Shown: positions 36,279 to 46,680, counted from the first letter of the stretch. The stretch is 64,000 nt of DNA from Rhizobium esperanzae (GCF_014197615.1 NZ_JACIFY010000001.1:248001-312000), one strand, 5' to 3'. The notes: generated by a model not told the origin, from the letters alone. Program-made: numbers and translations.

Positions 36279-37402
36279 GCGGCCGCAAGCGCCGCATAGA
36301 CGCGGGCCGATTGCCGTTGTTCGGCGACACCCAGCTTTTCTACCATATCGAGCAGTTCGCCGACGGCGCCATGCGCCTCGTAATGGCGGAATTTTTCGAG
36401 AAGACGGCCGCAGATCGTGCCGGTCAAGCTGCCCGGGGCTTTTCGGGCGGCGTCGCGCCACAGCATCGTCGCCTCGACGAAGATGATGCTGATGTCTCTC
36501 GGCAGGCCGGCGGATTCGTAGAGGGCGCGCACAGCATGCATGCGGCCCGTTGCCAGGATCGAACGCACCCGGCGCTCGCCGCAGCCTGTGAGATCGACGA
36601 TCGCCCCGGCGAAGAAATCCACTTTGCCGGCGCAGAGCGCATGCATCAGGAAGGACGGCGTCAGCCGGCCGTTGAGGCGCAGATGCTGGACGAGGTCGGG
36701 TATCTCGCGCGGCGCGATGTCGCCGGCGATCGAAACGATCGCAGCCTCGGTCGCCTCGCGACTGATGCGCTGGAGCCGCTGCAGGCCGATCGCCGCCTGT
36801 GCGAGCGGCAGCCCGACCAGCGCATTGCTGACATGCTGGGTGAGCAACTGCCGGGCATCGGCGGGAAGATCGCTGCGGTCGAGAAGCAGGTTGCGGATGT
36901 CGCAGCAATCACCGAGCCGCTCGGCGATGCGTTTCAGGGATTGGCTGGGGATCACGGCGCCGTCGTTCTCGAGCAGGCAGAGCAGTTCGTCCTCGTCGCC
37001 GACCTCGGCAAGTGCGGCCGAAACCGGGCGCGTCACATGCGCCCTCGCCGCAATCAGCATGCGGGTGGCGCCGTTGCCGCGCGCGGCAAGATCGACGAGA
37101 TCGGCATCGCTTAAAAGCGGCGAACAGGTGACGGCGTGGCAGGCGACTTCAGGCTGATCCTCGGCAAGCGAAAGAACCAGGCTGCGCGGCGCATCCGGCG
37201 ACCAGGCGATCGCCTCGGCCAGCGCCAGCCGCACACGCGGCGACGGATCGTCGAGCAGAAAGGTCATCGCCATCTCGGCCGCCGCCCGCTCCTCCCCTGT
37301 CATCTCGGACTGCAGATAGGCCCGCCCAAGCGCGTTTGCGGCCCGGGCCCGGTCGCCGGTCTTGGCGGTTTCGATCCAACGAAGGAAAGCTTCTACGATC
37401 AC
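36275..37402 (-). CDS. DUF2336-family HEAT-like protein
   Basis: About 375 aa, all helical, with HEAT-like repeats in the first half (FLLDDPSPRVRLALAEAIA, SPLLSDADLVDLAARGN) and the DUF2336 region in the second (ALCAGKVDFFAGAIVDLTG). Typical of alphaproteobacteria, with no known activity; probably a protein-binding scaffold. The start is uncertain: GTG at 37402 has GGGG before it, and the frame runs on to a TTG at 37447. Confidence 0.8.
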   Translation of the reverse strand: MIVEAFLRWIETAKTGDRARAANALGRAYLQSEMTGEERAAAEMAMTFLLDDPSPRVRLALAEAIAWSPDAPRSLVLSLAEDQPEVACHAVTCSPLLSDADLVDLAARGNGATRMLIAARAHVTRPVSAALAEVGDEDELLCLLENDGAVIPSQSLKRIAERLGDCCDIRNLLLDRSDLPADARQLLTQHVSNALVGLPLAQAAIGLQRLQRISREATEAAIVSIAGDIAPREIPDLVQHLRLNGRLTPSFLMHALCAGKVDFFAGAIVDLTGCGERRVRSILATGRMHAVRALYESAGLPRDISIIFVEATMLWRDAARKAPGSLTGTICGRLLEKFRHYEAHGAVGELLDMVEKLGVAEQRQSARVYAALAAA

Positions 37403-37525
37403 GCGACGCCCCAGCACTTGAACGCGATTCTCTCGCGCTTCATTCAATGCTGCGACCGTAACGGCAAAAGGTTTAAGATTGGTTCACCATGTTTCTTAAG
37501 CCTTTGTACGCCTTGCCCATTCGGC

Positions 37526-38137
37526 TCAACCTTGCTGCGACCTCGGCCGAAACATTTCGAAAACCTCGCTGGTTTCGCTGTAATCCATGTAGCCGAGACG
37601 CGCGACGGGCCGGGCAAGCGACATGTCGATGCGTCCATCCCTGACAATCGCCTCGTCGATGTGAATGCCGACCACTTCACCGAAGACGAAGACGTTTTCG
37701 GACGGTTCGCCCGAAAGCGTCTTCGGTTCGATGATCTCGGTCACTTTGCATTCGAGCACCGCGAAGGCTTCGCCGACATAGGGCGCGTCCACGAGTTCGG
37801 CCTGTTTCGCCGTCAGGCCGGCGAAGTCGAATTCGCTGTCGCCATAGGGCAGCGCCGCCGAGGAAAGGTTCATCTTGTCTGCGAGATTGCGGCTGACGAA
37901 ACTGCAGGTGAAAGCGCCGGTTTCGGCCGCATTGCGCTGGCTGTCCTTACGGCCGCTGGAGGAAAACATCACCAGCTTCGGCCGGTCGGAAACGGCGTTG
38001 AAGAAAGAATAGGGCGCCAGGTTGATCGAGCCGTCCCCACCCTTGCTGCCGATCCAGCCGATCGGGCGCGGCGACACGATCGCCTTGAACGGGTCATGCG
38101 CCAGACCATGCCGGTTACTGTCGGTCGTATAGAACAT
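37526..38137 (-). CDS. Flavin reductase-family FMN-binding protein
   Basis: 203 aa. Split-barrel FMN-binding fold with the family start PFKAIVSPRPIGWIGSKG, INLAPYSFFNAVSDRP and GEVVGIHIDEAIV. Members transfer electrons from NAD(P)H to flavin or act as oxidoreductases on small molecules. The start ATG shares one base with the stop of the nitroreductase gene (TGATG), so the two are co-translated and may act on the same substrate. Confidence 0.9.
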   Translation of the reverse strand: MFYTTDSNRHGLAHDPFKAIVSPRPIGWIGSKGGDGSINLAPYSFFNAVSDRPKLVMFSSSGRKDSQRNAAETGAFTCSFVSRNLADKMNLSSAALPYGDSEFDFAGLTAKQAELVDAPYVGEAFAVLECKVTEIIEPKTLSGEPSENVFVFGEVVGIHIDEAIVRDGRIDMSLARPVARLGYMDYSETSEVFEMFRPRSQQG

Positions 38138-38721
38138 CAGTCCTCTCCGCCGACCCAGGTCACGGTATCGGCAAGCTCCGGCCGCGGCCGTTCGATCGCC
38201 GGAAATGTCGTCGAGCCGATATGGATGAAGCCCGCCACCTTTTCATCCGTCCCAACGCCGAGCAGCGGATAGGCGCGCTCGTCATAGGCGAACCACTCCG
38301 TCAGCCAGTTGGCGACATAACCGCTGGCATTGGCGGCCAGGATGACGTTGAGGCAAAGCGCGCCGGCCGACATCATCTGCTCCCATTCCGGGATCTTGAT
38401 ATGCGGCCCCGCCTTGCTGACGACGGCGACGACGACAGGCGCGCGGGTGAAACGGGCGCGCTCGACCTGGATCATCTCCTCGGAAAGCTCGGGCTTTGTC
38501 TCGAGCGCCAGCTTCAGAAGCTCCTCGCCAATGTGAGTGCGCTGCTGTCCGCGATAGACGATGAAGCGCCAGGGCGCGATCTTGCCGTGATCGGGAACAC
38601 GCGAGGCAAGCCTCAGGATTTCCTCGATCTCGGCCCTCTCCGGGCCTGGTTCGCACATCTGGAAAGCGGGGATGGAACGGCGCACGGCGAGATAGTCGAT
38701 CAGCTTGATATCGGATTTCAT
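38137..38721 (-). CDS. Nitroreductase-family protein
   Basis: 194 aa. FMN-binding nitroreductase fold: [12 protein letters not shown] near the start (FMN phosphate contact), [36 protein letters not shown], and GFIHIGS near the end. The fold reduces nitro or quinone groups or dihydropteridines with NAD(P)H. Resembles the short YdjA-like type. The start is uncertain because neither candidate ATG has a clear ribosome site. Coupled to the flavin reductase gene. Confidence 0.9.
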   Translation of the reverse strand: MKSDIKLIDYLAVRRSIPAFQMCEPGPERAEIEEILRLASRVPDHGKIAPWRFIVYRGQQRTHIGEELLKLALETKPELSEEMIQVERARFTRAPVVVAVVSKAGPHIKIPEWEQMMSAGALCLNVILAANASGYVANWLTEWFAYDERAYPLLGVGTDEKVAGFIHIGSTTFPAIERPRPELADTVTWVGGED

Positions 38722-38834
38722 GCGGGAGAAACTCTCATTTTTCTGCTGCTGCAAAGGGCGGGTCTTGAATTTGCCATCGCGTTGGTCTTGAAGTGGCCTT
38801 TGCGATTTCAGAAGTCAATCGGTTCACGAAACAG

Positions 38835-39935
38835 ATGTTTGGCATTTCGCCTCTTGTACGCACCGGCCTCGCCATCGTTCTGATGGTCTTGATGCCCCTC
38901 GGCGCCGGCGCGCAGGATGCCTTCAAGGATTTCAAACAGCTCGATTCCAGCTCGAAGATGCCGAAGCTGAACGCCTTCATCGCACCCGGCACTGCGCCCG
39001 AAGGGGCCAAGCTGCGCGACATCGCAATGGAAGCCAAGCTGACGGCCGACAGCGCACCGGTCGAGGATGGCCTTTCCTGGTATGTCTTCAGCCCGATCGC
39101 CGGCACCGACGGCAAGCTGCCGTTGATCGCCAGCGCCAAAGGCGGACCCGCCGCCTTCCAGCTCGCTCCCGGCGATTATTTCGTCAATGTCTCTTTCGGC
39201 CGCGCCGGCGTCACCAAGAAACTGACCGTGCCCGCTGACGGCGAGGTCGGCAAGCAGGTGATGGTGCTCGATGCCGGCGGCCTGCTGCTCAACGCCGTCT
39301 CCGGCACCGATGCCCGCATCCGCCCCGACCAGCTGAGCTTCTCGATCTATTCCTCCGAGGTGCGCGAGGATGGCGAGCGCGGCCTCGTCATGGCCGATGT
39401 CTCGCCGAACACCGTTGTCCGGCTCAATGCCGGCACCTACCACATCGTTTCCGAATATGGCAGCGTCAACGCCGTCATCCGCGCCGACATCCAGGTCGAA
39501 GCCGGCAAGCTCACGGAAGCGACGATCCAGCATCGCGCCGCACAGGTCACCTTCAAGCTGGTCTCCGATGCCGGCGGCGAGGCGATCGCCGATACGGCAT
39601 GGTCGATCCTGACGGCGGCCGGCGACAGCGTCGGCGAAAGCGTCAGCGCCTTCCCAACCATGGTCCTGGCTGAAGGCGGCTATTCCGCCGTCGCTCGCAA
39701 CAAAGACAAGATCTATCAGCGCGACTTCACCGTCGTCGCCGGCAGGAATACCGATGTCGAGGTTCTGATGAAGGACCAGCAGCCGCAGCCGCCGGTGAAC
39801 GACGCGGCCCGCACCGTGCAGCAGGTGCCTGTGGGAACACCGCCGCCGCCCGGCGTCCAGCCGGCGCCGGTGGCACCGCTCCCCTCCTACGAACAGCTCG
39901 CGCCACAGGGCGGCGGCGATACCAGCCTCGATTGA
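38835..39935 (+). CDS. Secreted protein of unknown function, beta-rich
   Basis: 366 aa. Signal peptide (MFGISPLVRTGLAIVLMVLMPLGAGAQ). The mature part reads as several carboxypeptidase-regulatory-like beta modules (FQLAPGDYFVNVSFGRAG, VRLNAGTYHIVSEYG, LAEGGYSAVARNKDKIYQRDF), followed by a Pro/Gln-rich tail. The repeated pattern x-L-x-x-G-x-Y-x-V suggests at least three related modules. Conserved in rhizobia from memory, but no function known; probably periplasmic or surface. The start was chosen for the signal peptide. Confidence 0.75.
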   Translation: MFGISPLVRTGLAIVLMVLMPLGAGAQDAFKDFKQLDSSSKMPKLNAFIAPGTAPEGAKLRDIAMEAKLTADSAPVEDGLSWYVFSPIAGTDGKLPLIASAKGGPAAFQLAPGDYFVNVSFGRAGVTKKLTVPADGEVGKQVMVLDAGGLLLNAVSGTDARIRPDQLSFSIYSSEVREDGERGLVMADVSPNTVVRLNAGTYHIVSEYGSVNAVIRADIQVEAGKLTEATIQHRAAQVTFKLVSDAGGEAIADTAWSILTAAGDSVGESVSAFPTMVLAEGGYSAVARNKDKIYQRDFTVVAGRNTDVEVLMKDQQPQPPVNDAARTVQQVPVGTPPPPGVQPAPVAPLPSYEQLAPQGGGDTSLD

Positions 39936-39938
39936 CTT

Positions 39939-40045
39939 AGAGCATGTCGCGCAAAAGTGTGCAGCGGTTTTGCGGCAACGACATGCGGAAAACAAAGACC
40001 TAAAGCGCGAAGAGCGAATCTGAAAGATCGCGACGCGCTTTAGGC
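39939..40045. repeat. RIME-like intergenic palindromic element, copy 2
   Basis: Two inverted repeats. The first (39942-39986) pairs GCATGTCG and CGCAAAA with TTTTGCG and ACATGC around the core AAAAGTGTGCAGCGGTTTT. The second (40001-40042) pairs TAAAGCGCG with CGCGCTTTA. It lies between two convergent genes and shares its core with copies at 3.9 and 55.1 kb. Confidence 0.8.
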
Positions 40046-40181
40046 TAAGCGGTTTCGGTTTATTTGGAGAAGTGCGCTTCGCCGCCGCTGGGGATGACCA
40101 ATTCCGTCGTCCCAACGACATGACGGTTGTCGATTGGATTTCCGACAGCGCCGAGCCGGCGCTGTCGGAGCCCGGCGGTTT

Positions 40182-42188
40182 TCAGGCCGCCTTGGCTTTC
40201 TTTGCTTCAGCCTTGCGGCGGACGTCTGGCGGTGTCGCCTCGAGGGTCAGGCTTTCGACCGCGGCGTCGAGCCCCATCGAAACCTGCTCCTGGCTGCCGA
40301 GACGGCGGATGTTGACCGTGCGCTCCTCGGCCTCCTTCCTGCCGCAGACGATGATGACCGGAACCTTGGTGACCGAGTGTTCGCGGACCTTGTAGTTGAT
40401 CTTCTCGTTGCGGAAATCAGTCTCGACATTGAGACCGGCGTCGCGCAGCGCCTCGGCCACCTCAAGCCCGTAGGCGTCGGCTTCCGAGGTGATCGTCGCG
40501 ACCACCACCTGCAGCGGCGAGACCCAGAGCGGCATGTGGCCGGCGAAGTTCTCGATCAGAATGCCGAGGAAGCGCTCCATCGAGCCGCAGATGGCGCGGT
40601 GGATCATCACCGGCTGCGTCTTTTCGGAGTTGCTGTCGATATAGAAGGCGCCGAAGCGTTCCGGCAGGTTGAAATCGACCTGCGTCGTGCCGCACTGCCA
40701 CTCGCGGCCGATCGCGTCCTTCAGCGTATACTCGAACTTCGGCCCGTAGAAGGCGCCCTCGCCCGGCAGAATACCGGTCTTGATGCGGCCCTCGGACTGC
40801 GCCTCGATCGTCTTCAGCACCTCGGTCATGACGGCTTCCGCCCGGTCCCAGAGCGCGTCGGAGCCGACACGCTTTTCCGGACGCGTCGAAAGCTTGACGA
40901 CGATTTCCTTGAAGCCGAAATCTTCGTAGACCGACAGGATGAGATCGTTGATCTTCAGGCATTCGGCCGCCATCTGCTCGTCGGTGCAGAAGATGTGCGC
41001 GTCGTCCTGCGTGAAGCCGCGCACGCGCATCAGGCCATGCAGCGCGCCTGAAGGCTCGTAGCGATGCACCAGGCCGAATTCCGCCAGCCGGATCGGCAAC
41101 TCGCGATAGGACTTCAGGCCATGCTTGAAGATCTGTACGTGGCCGGGGCAGTTCATCGGCTTCAGCGCGAAGACGCGATTATCAGCTTCCTTGTCTTCCG
41201 GATGCGTCATCGCATGCGCCGATTTCACGGCGAACATGTTTTCCTGATACCAGCCCCAGTGCCCCGAGGTTTCCCAGAGCGAGGTATCGAGCACCTGCGG
41301 CGCGTTGACTTCTTCATAATCGACGGCGAGCCGGCGGCGCATATAGGCGACGAGCGTTTGGAAGATGCGCCAGCCCTTGCCATGCCAGAAGACCACACCC
41401 GGGCCCTCCTCCTGGAAATGGAACAGGTCCATTTCGCGGCCGAGCTTGCGGTGGTCGCGCTTTTCCGCTTCCGCCAGCATATGCAGATAATTGTCGAGAT
41501 CAGCCTGGTCGGCCCATGCCGTACCGTAGATGCGCGACAGCATGGCGTTGTTGCTGTCGCCGCGCCAATAGGCGCCGGCCACCTTCATCAGCTTGAAGGC
41601 GGTGCCGACCTGGCCGGTCGAGGCCATGTGCGGGCCGCGGCAAAGGTCGAACCATTCGCCCTGATTGTAGATCTTCAGATCCTGCCCTTCGGGAATGGCA
41701 TCGACGAGCTCTACCTTGTACTGTTCGCCCTTGGCGGCAAACACTTCCTTGGCCTTTTCGCGCGACCAGATCTGCTTGGTGAAGGGCGCATTGCGGGCAA
41801 TGATCTCCTTCATCTTCTTTTCGATCTTCGGCAGATCGTCGGGCGTGAACGGCTCGTTCTTGGCAAAATCGTAATAGAAGCCGTTCTCGATCACGGGACC
41901 GATCGTCACCTGCGTGCCGGGCCAAAGCTCCTGCACGGCTTCGGCCATCACGTGTGCGGCGTCATGGCGGATGAGTTCCAGCGCACGGCCGTCCTTACGG
42001 GTAATGATCTCGATCTTGCCATCGGTGACGGCATCGGAAAGGTCTTGCACGGTGCCATCGATCGCAATGGCGACAGCGCTCTTGGCGAGCGACTTGGAAA
42101 TGGATTCGGCGACATCCCTGCCGGTCGCGCCAGCGGGAAAGCTGCGCACGGAACCATCGGGAAATGTCAGGGAAATGGCGTCAGACAT
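40182..42188 (-). CDS. thrS: Threonyl-tRNA synthetase
   Basis: 668 aa. It charges tRNA-Thr. Order: N-terminal TGS domain ([14 protein letters not shown]), editing domain ([20 protein letters not shown] with the HxxxH metal pair), class II catalytic core with the zinc Cys/His in [13 protein letters not shown], motif 2 [21 protein letters not shown] and motif 3 [16 protein letters not shown], then the anticodon-binding domain. Ribosome site AAGGAG. The reading frame is open another 130 codons upstream, but that extension is a shadow. Confidence 0.97.
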   Translation of the reverse strand: MSDAISLTFPDGSVRSFPAGATGRDVAESISKSLAKSAVAIAIDGTVQDLSDAVTDGKIEIITRKDGRALELIRHDAAHVMAEAVQELWPGTQVTIGPVIENGFYYDFAKNEPFTPDDLPKIEKKMKEIIARNAPFTKQIWSREKAKEVFAAKGEQYKVELVDAIPEGQDLKIYNQGEWFDLCRGPHMASTGQVGTAFKLMKVAGAYWRGDSNNAMLSRIYGTAWADQADLDNYLHMLAEAEKRDHRKLGREMDLFHFQEEGPGVVFWHGKGWRIFQTLVAYMRRRLAVDYEEVNAPQVLDTSLWETSGHWGWYQENMFAVKSAHAMTHPEDKEADNRVFALKPMNCPGHVQIFKHGLKSYRELPIRLAEFGLVHRYEPSGALHGLMRVRGFTQDDAHIFCTDEQMAAECLKINDLILSVYEDFGFKEIVVKLSTRPEKRVGSDALWDRAEAVMTEVLKTIEAQSEGRIKTGILPGEGAFYGPKFEYTLKDAIGREWQCGTTQVDFNLPERFGAFYIDSNSEKTQPVMIHRAICGSMERFLGILIENFAGHMPLWVSPLQVVVATITSEADAYGLEVAEALRDAGLNVETDFRNEKINYKVREHSVTKVPVIIVCGRKEAEERTVNIRRLGSQEQVSMGLDAAVESLTLEATPPDVRRKAEAKKAKAA

Positions 42189-42310
42189 CGAAATTTCTCC
42201 TTGTCCAGTCCCGCCAACGAATGCGGGTGGTTGAAATGGAAGCGCCTCCGTCTCTGGATGCGCTGCCGCCTGATACTCAGATTTCCATCGGGAGTAAAGA
42301 AGAAGCCGCC

Positions 42311-42838
42311 CTACATGATCATTTCGGCAAGGCCGCAGACCGTGTTCCAGTTGCGCATCGTTCCGACGCCGAGCCGCTTGGTCGTCAGCGCCGAAAGCAG
42401 CTTGGACTGGCTCGGCTTGCCGGCAAAATCGATCCAGAGGTCGCCGCCGACGACGGCGATGCGCTGCCCTTCCGCCATCAGCGGCTTCAGCGCCTCCACC
42501 TTCTTGGGATCGACCGGCAGGCGCATCACCCGGACGATGACCTGATCGCCGCTGCCATCCCTGAAGGGATTGGTGCCGCAAAGCGCCATCCAGGTGCAGT
42601 CGCTGCGCACGACGATATCGACATGTTTGCCGAATTTTTCCTCGAAGCCCTCTTCCAGCATGACTTCAAGCTCATGCGGCCGCATCTCGTCGGCCTCGAA
42701 GACGAGATTGCCTGTTGAAACCAGCGTGCGCGGATTGCGATAACCGAGTTCTTCGGCCAGCGCGCGCAAATCCTCCATAATGACGCGGCGGTCGCGCGTC
42801 AGGACAATGCTGTGCAGAAGGGCGACGAACATGCTCAT
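42311..42838 (-). CDS. DUF1697-family protein
   Basis: 175 aa. Begins [14 protein letters not shown] and has [23 protein letters not shown], the typical DUF1697 centre, ending in MRNWNTV. Function unknown. It overlaps the end of yidD by 4 bases (ATGA) and so is translated with it. Confidence 0.88.
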   Translation of the reverse strand: MSMFVALLHSIVLTRDRRVIMEDLRALAEELGYRNPRTLVSTGNLVFEADEMRPHELEVMLEEGFEEKFGKHVDIVVRSDCTWMALCGTNPFRDGSGDQVIVRVMRLPVDPKKVEALKPLMAEGQRIAVVGGDLWIDFAGKPSQSKLLSALTTKRLGVGTMRNWNTVCGLAEMIM

Positions 42839-43248
42839 GGCGTTGCCCCTCTCTTGCGTCCGAGGGCGAGATAACGCCACGGGGTCCACCAGTGGAAGTC
42901 TTCGCCGAGTATCTCCGGCACCTGGTCGAGACCGCTGGTGCCGCCCGGGCCGCAGCGGCCGACGCGAAACAGCGTCATCCAGCCGCCGGCCCACAGGCCG
43001 TGGCGGGCGATCGACTCGTAGCCATATTCGGAGCAGGTCGGTATATGGCGGCAGGAATTGCCGACAAAGCCGGAAAGCGTCAGTTGATAGAGGCGAATGA
43101 ACCCCATGCCGAGCAGGCGGTCGGGGGACTTGCGGAATGGACCGGTATAATTGCGGGAGGTGCGTGCGGGTTTTTTACGCGGCTTTTCCGGTCCGGCGGC
43201 ACCGCCGTCGTCCTCATCGCCTGCCTGCAGAGCGCAGAACTCGCACAT
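42835..43248 (-). CDS. yidD: Membrane protein insertion efficiency factor YidD
   Basis: 137 aa. A charged N-terminal extension with a Cys pair (MCEFCALQ) precedes the YidD domain: GFIRLYQLTLSGFVGNSCRH, PTCSEYGYESIARHG and RVGRCGPGG. YidD is a small amphipathic membrane-surface protein that aids insertion with YidC. The N-terminal extension is longer than in E. coli YidD (85 aa). Linked to DUF1697 (overlap) and 5 bases after the IscU-like gene. Confidence 0.93.
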   Translation of the reverse strand: MCEFCALQAGDEDDGGAAGPEKPRKKPARTSRNYTGPFRKSPDRLLGMGFIRLYQLTLSGFVGNSCRHIPTCSEYGYESIARHGLWAGGWMTLFRVGRCGPGGTSGLDQVPEILGEDFHWWTPWRYLALGRKRGATP

Positions 43249-43253
43249 CTCAG

Positions 43254-43700
43254 TTACGCCTCGACAATTTCCGCCCTTTTCGCCTCGATCTGCCCGATCG
43301 CATCGACGACGGCATCGAAGGTCAGCATCGTCGAGGCATGGCGGGCCTTGTAGTCCCGCACCGGCAGCAGATAACGCATGTCTTCGAACCGTCCTTCCGG
43401 CCCTGCCCCGTCCGCTTTCAGCATGGCAAGCATGTCCTCGCGTGCCTGGCGCAATTCGCCCGATGTTGCGCCGACGACATGGCGCGCCATGATCGAGGAC
43501 GAGGCCTGGCCGAGCGCGCAGGCCTTCACCTCATGGGCAAAACCGGTCACGATATCGCCGTCCATCTTCAGCCAGATCCTAACCTTCGAGCCGCAAAGTT
43601 TCGAATAGGCCTGGGCGCTCGCATCGGCCTCATCAAGCGTGCCGGTCAACGGAATATTGCCGGCGAATTCGAGGATCTTGCTGTTATAGATGTCGTCCAT
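43254..43700 (-). CDS. IscU/SUF-type iron-sulfur cluster scaffold protein
   Basis: 148 aa. NifU-N/IscU-like fold. Start MDDIYNSKILEFAGNI; the middle has SKLCGSKVRIWLKMDGD and VKACALGQASSSIMARHV, giving two of the three scaffold Cys (Cys in KLCGS and in KACALGQ). The usual third Cys near the C terminus (region LLPVRDYKARHASTML) is not visible. It is thus a short IscU-like protein of the type common in rhizobia, perhaps a carrier. Forms a transcript with yidD and DUF1697. Confidence 0.88.
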   Translation of the reverse strand: MDDIYNSKILEFAGNIPLTGTLDEADASAQAYSKLCGSKVRIWLKMDGDIVTGFAHEVKACALGQASSSIMARHVVGATSGELRQAREDMLAMLKADGAGPEGRFEDMRYLLPVRDYKARHASTMLTFDAVVDAIGQIEAKRAEIVEA

Positions 43701-44010
43701 GTTGGATTTCCGCTCCAAAATCGCTGCGGATCGGCCTCAATAAGGGCTGTTATTGTTATTGAAACAAAAAACACACCGTGTCATCTGAGGATACTTACAT
43801 ACGATGGCCGTATTCCTATATGTATGTCGTTCGAAGGCCATGAAAATGCAATGGCCTCGTGTAAGTTTGATTGGGAAACCGTGCCGGACGGGTGTTGAAT
43901 ATGCCCTGAAAGCCCCGGAGCCTGCCAAAGGTGCATGAATTCCCGCATGGGATTGACCAGTGGCGATTCCGACAGATCGGTCCGCGGTGCGGACCAGGAG
44001 ACCATTGTTC
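43701..44010 (+). promoter_or_regulatory. Structured leader of folE, possible riboswitch
   Basis: The gap between the iscU-like gene and folE has several inverted repeats: AGGCCAT / ATGGCCT at 43835-43857, and GGTCCGC / GCGGACC (43979-43995, 3-base loop) directly before the ribosome site AGGAG (43996-44000). Tetrahydrofolate-sensing leaders (the folE motif, THF-II) are known before folE in Alphaproteobacteria. I could not check the consensus, so the riboswitch call is an inference. Confidence 0.35.
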
Positions 44011-44625
44011 ATGGACGCCATCGTAAAAAACTTTCCGCAGACGAACCGCGACTCTGACCGCCCCTCCCAGCAGGAGGCCGAGGAAGCCGTTCGCGTCCTG
44101 CTGCGCTGGGCCGGTGACAACCCGGCGCGCGAAGGCCTCATCGAAACGCCGGCCCGTGTCGTCAAATCGTACCGCGAGCTTTTTTCCGGCTACGACATGG
44201 CGCCCGAAGACGTGCTTGGCCGCACCTTCGAAGAGGTCGCCGGCTACGATGACATGGTCCTCGTCAAGGATATTCCGTTCTTCTCGCATTGCGAACACCA
44301 CATGGTGCCGATCATCGGCAAGGCCCACGTCGCCTACATGCCGGACGGGCGTGTGCTCGGCCTGTCGAAGATTGCCCGTGTCGTCGAGATCTACGGCCGC
44401 CGCCTGCAGACGCAGGAAACGATGACCGCGCAGATCGCCCGGGCCATCGACGATACACTGAATCCGCGCGGTGTCGCAGTGATGATCGAGGCCGAACACA
44501 TGTGCATGGCGATGCGCGGCGTTCAGAAGCAGGGCTCGACCACGCTGACGACGACGTTTACGGGTACGTTCAAGACCGAGCCGGCCGATCAGGCCCGTTT
44601 CATGACCATGGTGCGGAGCCGCTGA
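44011..44625 (+). CDS. folE: GTP cyclohydrolase I
   Basis: 204 aa. It makes dihydroneopterin triphosphate from GTP, the first step of folate synthesis. Key segments: [20 protein letters not shown], the zinc site [38 protein letters not shown], and [20 protein letters not shown] with the second Cys ligand region. Start after AGGAG. HisI follows 25 bases later in the same direction. Confidence 0.97.
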   Translation: MDAIVKNFPQTNRDSDRPSQQEAEEAVRVLLRWAGDNPAREGLIETPARVVKSYRELFSGYDMAPEDVLGRTFEEVAGYDDMVLVKDIPFFSHCEHHMVPIIGKAHVAYMPDGRVLGLSKIARVVEIYGRRLQTQETMTAQIARAIDDTLNPRGVAVMIEAEHMCMAMRGVQKQGSTTLTTTFTGTFKTEPADQARFMTMVRSR

Positions 44626-44650
44626 TACCGGCTCCCTCAGGAGGGCCGCG

Positions 44651-45103
44651 ATGAACCAACTGATCTTCAATCAACCATCCGAGGACAAGTCGGCGTTGGA
44701 AGACGCCGGTGATTTCACGCCGCGTTTCGATGACCGCGGCCTGATCACCGCCATTGTCACCGACGCCGGCGACGGCGAGCTTCTGATGGTGGCGCATATG
44801 AACGCCCAGGCCTTGGCGCTGACCATCCAGACCGGAACGGCCCATTATTTCAGCCGTTCGCGCGGCAAGATCTGGAAGAAGGGTGAGACCTCGGGCAATC
44901 TCCAGACGGTCAAGGAAATTCGCACCGATTGCGATCAGGACGCCATCTGGCTGAAGGTCGAGGTCGCCGGCCACGATGCCACCTGTCATACCGGCCGCCG
45001 CTCCTGCTTCTATCGGGCGATCACGCTTCGGGATGGAAAGCCGATGCTCGATATCGTTGACGACGAGCTTCATTTCGATCCGCAGGATGTCTACGGAAAA
45101 TAA
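44651..45103 (+). CDS. hisI: Phosphoribosyl-AMP cyclohydrolase
   Basis: 150 aa. Third step of histidine synthesis, opening the adenine ring of phosphoribosyl-AMP. Motifs: [53 protein letters not shown] and [11 protein letters not shown] with the zinc and magnesium ligands. Stand-alone form without the HisE domain, as usual in alphaproteobacteria. Ribosome site AGGAGG; same direction as folE. Confidence 0.96.
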   Translation: MNQLIFNQPSEDKSALEDAGDFTPRFDDRGLITAIVTDAGDGELLMVAHMNAQALALTIQTGTAHYFSRSRGKIWKKGETSGNLQTVKEIRTDCDQDAIWLKVEVAGHDATCHTGRRSCFYRAITLRDGKPMLDIVDDELHFDPQDVYGK

Positions 45104-45219
45104 GGCCGAATTCTCCGGCATTTGCTCCTTATTGCGCCAGAAATCGCTTCTATATACCATTTGGAAACTGATCGGGCACACTATCGGAACAATGTGTTCT
45201 GCTGGGAGGAGAGCGCGCC

Positions 45220-46182
45220 ATGCTGAGCTGGAGTCTGCATCGTCAAAGCTCTGAAGGCGAGGGTTCAGGTTCCGGCATGTCGACCACTCTGGAGATGGTC
45301 CCGCCTCCGACACCCGTCAGGAAAATCAAGATTGCCCTTGCGCTCGGCGGCGGGGCGGCCCGCGGCTGGGCCCATATCGGCGTGCTGCGCGCCCTCGACG
45401 AGGCAAAAATCGAAATCGGCATGATTGCCGGCACCTCGATCGGCGCGCTGGTCGGCGGCTGCTATCTCGCCGGCAAACTCGATGAACTCGAAAGTTTCGC
45501 CCGCTCGCTGACCATGCGCCGGATCGCCAGTCTCCTCGATCTCACCATCGGCGGCAGTGGCCTCTTCGGTGGCATGCGGCTGACCAAGCGCATGCAGGAG
45601 CATCTCGAAGGCCTGAACGTCGAGGATCTCGACCGGCCGTTCGTCGCGGTCGCCGCCGAGGTCAATACCGGCCACGAGGTCTGGATCGCCAACGGTTCGC
45701 TGATTACGGCGTTGCGGGCCTCCTATGCCCTGCCCGGCATTTTCGAACCGGTGCGCAGCAACCACCGCACGCTGGTCGACGGCGCACTGGTCAACCCGGT
45801 GCCCGTCTCCGTCTGCCGCGCCTACGAGCAGCCGCTGGTCGTCGCTGTCAATCTCAACTACGATCTTTATGGCCGCTCGGCCGTCGTCCGGCACAATGCC
45901 AGCCTCTCGCCGCAGGAAGTGCAGAAGCAGGAAGAGGCGCCCTATGCCCGTCTCGGCATGACCGGCGTCATGGTGCAGGCCTTCAACATCATTCAGGATA
46001 GGATCGCACGCGCCCGCCTTGCCGGCGACCCGCCCGATATTTCGCTGCAGCCGCGCCTCAGCTATATCGGCCTTTCCGAATTCCACCGCGCCGGCGAGGC
46101 GATCGAACGCGGCTACGAGGAAGCCAGAGCCAGGCTCCCTGAAATCCAGCGCATGCAGGAAGTTTACGCCAGCCATCCCTGA
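45220..46182 (+). CDS. Patatin-like phospholipase (RssA-like)
   Basis: 320 aa. Patatin fold with oxyanion loop LALGGGAARGWAHIGVL (about 40-56), nucleophile Ser73 in AGTSIGALVGG, and Asp188 in LVDGALVNPVP, so the Ser-Asp dyad is intact. Cytoplasmic, no signal. Such proteins hydrolyse phospholipid acyl chains; the true substrate is unknown. Strong ribosome site GGGAGGAG. Single gene. Confidence 0.92.
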   Translation: MLSWSLHRQSSEGEGSGSGMSTTLEMVPPPTPVRKIKIALALGGGAARGWAHIGVLRALDEAKIEIGMIAGTSIGALVGGCYLAGKLDELESFARSLTMRRIASLLDLTIGGSGLFGGMRLTKRMQEHLEGLNVEDLDRPFVAVAAEVNTGHEVWIANGSLITALRASYALPGIFEPVRSNHRTLVDGALVNPVPVSVCRAYEQPLVVAVNLNYDLYGRSAVVRHNASLSPQEVQKQEEAPYARLGMTGVMVQAFNIIQDRIARARLAGDPPDISLQPRLSYIGLSEFHRAGEAIERGYEEARARLPEIQRMQEVYASHP

Positions 46183-46245
46183 TCAAAGTCCAAAAGGCTA
46201 TGTGCCTTTGGACGATGACATCTGCAAACAAGGCCGGCGACAATC

Positions 46246-46680
46246 TCAGCCGGCGATATAGGCCTTGATCTCCTCGGTCTCGCGCTCGACCTCGGCGATG
46301 CGTGATTTCACCACGTCGCCGATCGAGATGATGCCGGCAAGCTTGCCGTTGCTTTCGACAGGCACGTGGCGGAAACGCCGGCTGGTCATCAGTTCCATCA
46401 GCTCGTTGACGGTCGTCTCTTCGTGGCAGCGGTAGACCTTTGCCGTCATGACCTGGGCCAGCGACTGGTCGAGGCCGTCCTTGCCATGTTTGGCGATGGC
46501 ATGCACGAGATCGCGCTCGGTGAACATTCCGGAAATCCGGTTCTCCATGCCGACGACGACGATGGCGCCGATCTTCTTCTTGCTGAGGATGACGGCCGCC
46601 TCGGCGACCGTGGTGTGCGGCCCGGCGGTGACGACGTCCCTGCCCTTCAGGTCGAGGATTGCTTTGACTGAACTGGTCAT
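46246..46680 (-). CDS. Tandem CBS-domain protein
   Basis: 144 aa made only of two CBS domains (about 8-70 and 76-135): VAEAAVILSKKKIGAIVVVG with GMFTERDLVHAIA, and VNELMELMTSRRFRHVPV with GIISIGDVVK. Such stand-alone pairs bind adenine nucleotides and modulate partners. Partner unknown. Ribosome site AGGAGG. Single gene. Confidence 0.93.
   Translation of the reverse strand: MTSSVKAILDLKGRDVVTAGPHTTVAEAAVILSKKKIGAIVVVGMENRISGMFTERDLVHAIAKHGKDGLDQSLAQVMTAKVYRCHEETTVNELMELMTSRRFRHVPVESNGKLAGIISIGDVVKSRIAEVERETEEIKAYIAG

Noticed and set aside
42189..42581. N-terminal extension of thrS by about 130 codons
   Set aside because: The TGS domain starts right at 42188 after AAGGAG; the extension overlaps the DUF1697 gene.
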